A stretch of DNA of 9,517 nucleotides from Deltaproteobacteria bacterium (GTDB lineage: Bacteria > Campylobacterota_A > Desulfurellia > JAGGSF01). This document shows, one piece after another, positions 7,335-9,517 of this stretch (position 1 is its first letter; each line of letters starts with the position of its first letter). The stretch is taken from positions 1 to 9,517 of the forward strand of contig JAGGSF010000044.1 in NCBI GenBank assembly GCA_021159235.1, in the 5' to 3' direction. The notes beneath the pieces are model-generated. The model was given only the letters and a program-made list of their open reading frames with translations, did not search any database and was not told where the DNA came from. The position numbers and the translations under genes were made by a program.

Positions 7335-7346
7335 TTTCTCAATTTC

Positions 7347-7375
7347 AGGATATATAATAAGTTGAAGGTTGTCAA
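7347..7375 (-). promoter_or_regulatory. Predicted sigma70-type promoter for the DUF89-RodZ cluster
   Basis: On the - strand there is a perfect TTGACA -35 (7370-7375), a 17-nt spacer and TATCCT as -10 (7347-7352, 4 of 6 matches). Transcription would begin near 7340, leaving a leader of only about six bases before ATG 7334. This is a prediction from sequence only. Confidence 0.5.
7353..7358 (+). promoter_or_regulatory. Predicted -10 element of the hemB promoter
   Basis: A perfect TATAAT lies 29 bases before the hemB ATG, giving a predicted leader of about 23 nt. The -35 position (around 7330-7335, TTCATT) is weak. The element sits within the spacer of the opposite-strand promoter, so the two would compete for polymerase. 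Confidence 0.5.
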
Positions 7376-7376
7376 T

Positions 7377-7384
7377 GAGGAGGA
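7377..7384 (+). promoter_or_regulatory. Strong Shine-Dalgarno site of hemB
   Basis: GAGGAGGA, with core GGAGG at 7379-7383, lies four bases before ATG 7388. It is one of the best ribosome-binding sites in the window and supports the hemB start. Confidence 0.8.
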
Positions 7385-7387
7385 AAG

Positions 7388-8362
7388 ATGCGGTTTCCAG
7401 AGGTAAGGGCGCGTCGGTTGAGGAAAAGCAAAGAGATAAGAGAGATGGTAAGGGAAACACGATTGTGTGTGAAGGATTTTGTCTATCCTTTGTTTGTGAA
7501 GGAAGGGATACACATGCCGGTGGATGTGGAATCCATGCCCGGTGTGCAGCAGTTGCCTTTGAAAGATCTGGTAAAGCAGGCGAAGAAGGCTTACAGTTCA
7601 GGAATACCAGCGGTAATTCTATTTGGTATTCCATCCCATAAGGATGAGATGGGTACTGAGGCTTACAGTGAGAAGGGGATAATAGCTCAGGCTATTAAAG
7701 CGGTGAAGGATGCGGTGCCAGAACTGGTGGTTATTGCTGATGCCTGTTTTTGCGAATATACATCTCATGGGCACTGTGGTGTTGTAGATAAAGAAGGCAG
7801 ACTTTTAAATGAACCTACCAGAGAGTTGTTGAAAAAAGAGGCTTATGTATATGCTGAGGCAGGGGCAGATGTTATTGCTCCCTCTGGAATGATTGATGGC
7901 ATGGTAAGTGCTATAAGAGAGGCACTGGATGGGGAAGGTTATGAAGATGTAGCCATTATGTCCTATTCTGCAAAGTATGCTTCTTCCTTTTATGGTCCTT
8001 TTCGTGATGCGGCAGAATCCTCTCCTCAATTTGGTAATAGAAAAACATATCAGATGGACATAGCCAATTCCAGAGAGGCAATAAAGGAGGTTATGCTGGA
8101 TATTGAAGAAGGTGCAGATATTGTCATGGTCAAACCTGCCTTACCCTATCTGGATGTTATAAAAGAAGTTAGTAGTAGGTTTCCATATATACCCTTAGCT
8201 GCATACAATGTATCCGGTGAATATGCAATGGTTAAGGCTGCTGGGAAGCTGGGTTATATAGATGAAGATGCAGTGATGATGGAGATGCTCACTTCTATCA
8301 AGAGAGCGGGAGCGGATATTATAATCACCTATTTTGCACTGGATGCAGCACGTCTTCTGTAA
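7388..8362 (+). CDS. hemB: Delta-aminolevulinic acid dehydratase (porphobilinogen synthase)
   Basis: 324 aa, the usual length for HemB. It condenses two 5-aminolevulinate molecules to porphobilinogen in the cytoplasm, the first common step to heme, siroheme and corrinoids. The N-terminus carries the family arm (RARRLRKSKEIREMVRET). The active-site zinc ligands are present as ADACFCEYTSHGHCG, with C120, C122 and C130, so this is the zinc-type enzyme. The two Schiff-base lysines are K196 (SYSAKYASSFYGPFRDAA) and K249 (VMVKPALPYLD). Further family signatures are ADVIAPSGMIDGMV (160-173) and YNVSGEYAMVKAA (273-285). The start at 7388 is set by a strong GAGGAGGA site. It is transcribed alone here, divergent from the DUF89 gene, and its last 34 nt overlap the end of nth on the other strand. 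Confidence 0.97.
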   Translation: MRFPEVRARRLRKSKEIREMVRETRLCVKDFVYPLFVKEGIHMPVDVESMPGVQQLPLKDLVKQAKKAYSSGIPAVILFGIPSHKDEMGTEAYSEKGIIAQAIKAVKDAVPELVVIADACFCEYTSHGHCGVVDKEGRLLNEPTRELLKKEAYVYAEAGADVIAPSGMIDGMVSAIREALDGEGYEDVAIMSYSAKYASSFYGPFRDAAESSPQFGNRKTYQMDIANSREAIKEVMLDIEEGADIVMVKPALPYLDVIKEVSSRFPYIPLAAYNVSGEYAMVKAAGKLGYIDEDAVMMEMLTSIKRAGADIIITYFALDAARLL

Positions 8363-8958
8363 TGGCATGTGTTTTTCAGGGGACAGTATGTACACATAGG
8401 TCTTTTAGGATGGCAGAACCTTTTTCCCAGCGTAACGAAGCAGGAGTTGATCTCTTTCCAGTGTTTTTGAGGGATAACTTTTTTTAATTCTCTTTCCGTT
8501 TCCAGAACATTTTTTGTCTTCACCAGACCTAATCTATTGGAGATGCGATGAACATGAGTATCCACGCATATCTCATCTTTATCAAATGCAGCCGATAGAA
8601 CCAGTGTGGCAACCTTTCTTCCCACACCGGGAAGAGAGAGAAGTTGGTCCAATTTCTGTGGAATCTTCCCCTTATATTTTTCTAAGAGCGTTTTTGTCAG
8701 CATCTTTAGCTTTTTGGCCTTGGTGTGGTAGAAACCTACCGGGTAGATGAGTTCTTCTATTTTTTCAACCGGAAACTCATTTAATTTCTTTAAATCCGGC
8801 GCATGTTCAATCAATCTTTTTAATGCCTTTTCCGTTACCTCATCTTTGGTGCGGGTGCTCAGGATACCACCGATTAAAACCAGAAATGGGTTTCTTTGCC
8901 TGCTTACATACGGTCTTTCAAAATCTTCTAAGTGATGAAACAGCTCCTCTATGTCCAT
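8329..8958 (-). CDS. nth: Endonuclease III (DNA glycosylase/AP lyase)
   Basis: 209 aa, normal length for Nth. It excises oxidized pyrimidines and cleaves the abasic site in base excision repair. The helix-hairpin-helix LPGVGRKVA (109-117) carries the catalytic lysine K115, and VDTHVHRISNRLGL (132-145) carries the catalytic aspartate D133. The [4Fe-4S] cluster motif C-x6-C-x2-C-x5-C is complete (C182, C189, C192, C198). The pyrimidine-side motif reads ILSTRTKDEVT (32-42) rather than the E. coli LLSAQATD type. K115 with D133 supports a bifunctional Nth rather than MutY. ATG 8958 overlaps the end of the PpiD-like gene by 10 nt and has no clear Shine-Dalgarno site, so coupled translation is likely. 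Its 3' end overlaps hemB by 34 nt. Confidence 0.96.
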   Translation of the reverse strand: MDIEELFHHLEDFERPYVSRQRNPFLVLIGGILSTRTKDEVTEKALKRLIEHAPDLKKLNEFPVEKIEELIYPVGFYHTKAKKLKMLTKTLLEKYKGKIPQKLDQLLSLPGVGRKVATLVLSAAFDKDEICVDTHVHRISNRLGLVKTKNVLETERELKKVIPQKHWKEINSCFVTLGKRFCHPKRPMCTYCPLKNTCHYRRRAASSAK

Positions 8959-9517
8959 TGATTGAGCGCTTTTTCATTTATCCTGATTCTCGCTTTTCCT
9001 CTGAGCTGTTTTATAAAATCTTGTATTGCTGTTTCTCTCCTTTTCTGCTCAAGCTCTTTCTTTGCTATATCTTTTAATCTTTCGTATTCTTTTTTACTGA
9101 GTGTTTTTCTTCCTTTTAGCTGATAGATATAAGCTGTTCCATCAAATATACAGAAATCTCCCTCTTTTTCCTTTAAAGAAAATACATTGTTTTTCAGACA
9201 TGGAATTTCAAATGTTCCGCTCATTTTACTGAAGAAAGATGTCTGCTTCACTTTCAATCCTTCACCAGCTGCTAATTTTCTTATATTCTTTGATGATAAC
9301 ATCTTTTTCATTTCCATAGCTTTATTTTTAAGTAGTTCCTTTGATTTTTCTTCTCTGTATTTTTCTACAACCTTTTCTTTGACCTTTTCAAACGGTGGAA
9401 TGTATGAAGGCTTCTTATTCAACAATCTGAACACAATATAATTCTCGCCAGATTTTACCGGGTCACTCACCTTTCCCTCATCCATATATAAGGATTGTTC
9501 AACTACTTCTTTGTTTA
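8949..9517 (-). CDS. PpiD/SurA-like periplasmic peptidyl-prolyl isomerase, C-terminal part only
   Basis: The frame is open through the right edge (ten further codons, NKEVVEQSLY, precede the Met at 9485), so this is the C-terminal 188 residues of a longer protein and Met 9485 is not a start. The visible N-terminal part (MDEGKVSDPVKSGENYIVFRL) matches the end of a parvulin (PpiC-type) rotamase domain. It is followed by a charged helical region (about 32-75), a second partial parvulin-like fold (about 80-125, FSLKEKEGDFCIFDGTAYIY) and a terminal coiled helix. This layout fits PpiD, a membrane-anchored periplasmic chaperone for outer-membrane and secreted proteins; a SurA-like protein is the alternative. 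The membrane anchor would lie outside the window. The gene is probably cotranscribed with nth, which it overlaps by 10 nt. Confidence 0.75.
   Translation of the reverse strand, partial: NKEVVEQSLYMDEGKVSDPVKSGENYIVFRLLNKKPSYIPPFEKVKEKVVEKYREEKSKELLKNKAMEMKKMLSSKNIRKLAAGEGLKVKQTSFFSKMSGTFEIPCLKNNVFSLKEKEGDFCIFDGTAYIYQLKGRKTLSKKEYERLKDIAKKELEQKRRETAIQDFIKQLRGKARIRINEKALNQWT

Noticed and set aside
7335-7634. A 100-codon upstream extension of the DUF89 open frame
   Set aside because: It lies antisense to the start of hemB, has no DUF89 similarity, and the family begins at the Met of 7334 just before the CxxC motif.

Overview
The window is a compact stretch of a bacterial chromosome. It is AT-rich, with genes packed end to end and only one real intergenic gap (7335-7387, 53 bp). 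No rRNA, tRNA, CRISPR array, insertion sequence or phage gene was found. A PpiD/SurA-type periplasmic foldase and a MscS-type channel point to a diderm (Gram-negative) bacterium. QueH in place of QueG and the DUF4416 and DUF2914 families suggest an anaerobic lineage near the old Deltaproteobacteria, Nitrospirota or Aquificota. That placement is a low-confidence inference.

Layout: (1) 2-1435, + strand: the C-terminal two thirds of a UvrD/PcrA/Rep-type helicase, cut by the left edge. (2) 7334-1436, - strand: a tight six-gene cluster that reads, in transcription order, DUF89 metal-dependent phosphatase, an RNase HII-QueH fusion, an APH-like plus P-loop kinase fusion, a MscS channel, a DUF4416 protein, and a RodZ-like HTH-TM-DUF2914 protein. 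Adjacent genes overlap or are one base apart. (3) 7388-8362, + strand: hemB, divergent from the cluster. (4) 9517-8329, - strand: the tail of a PpiD/SurA-like protein overlapping nth (endonuclease III), whose 3' end overlaps the 3' end of hemB.

Functions: the helicase, RNase HII and Nth serve genome maintenance (unwinding, ribonucleotide removal, oxidized-base excision). QueH finishes queuosine synthesis in tRNA. HemB makes porphobilinogen for tetrapyrroles. PpiD/SurA, MscS and the RodZ-like protein act at the envelope. DUF89 and the APH/P-loop protein are a predicted phosphatase and a predicted small-molecule kinase with unknown substrates.

The points most worth a second look are the single-frame RNase HII-QueH fusion, the RodZ-like protein with DUF2914 at its C-terminus, a 30-bp in-frame duplication inside the DUF4416 gene, physically overlapping divergent promoters between hemB and the DUF89 operon, and a Gln-to-His change in helicase motif II. 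I see no convincing new defence or mobile system. Most genes here are conserved housekeeping genes in unusual arrangements.
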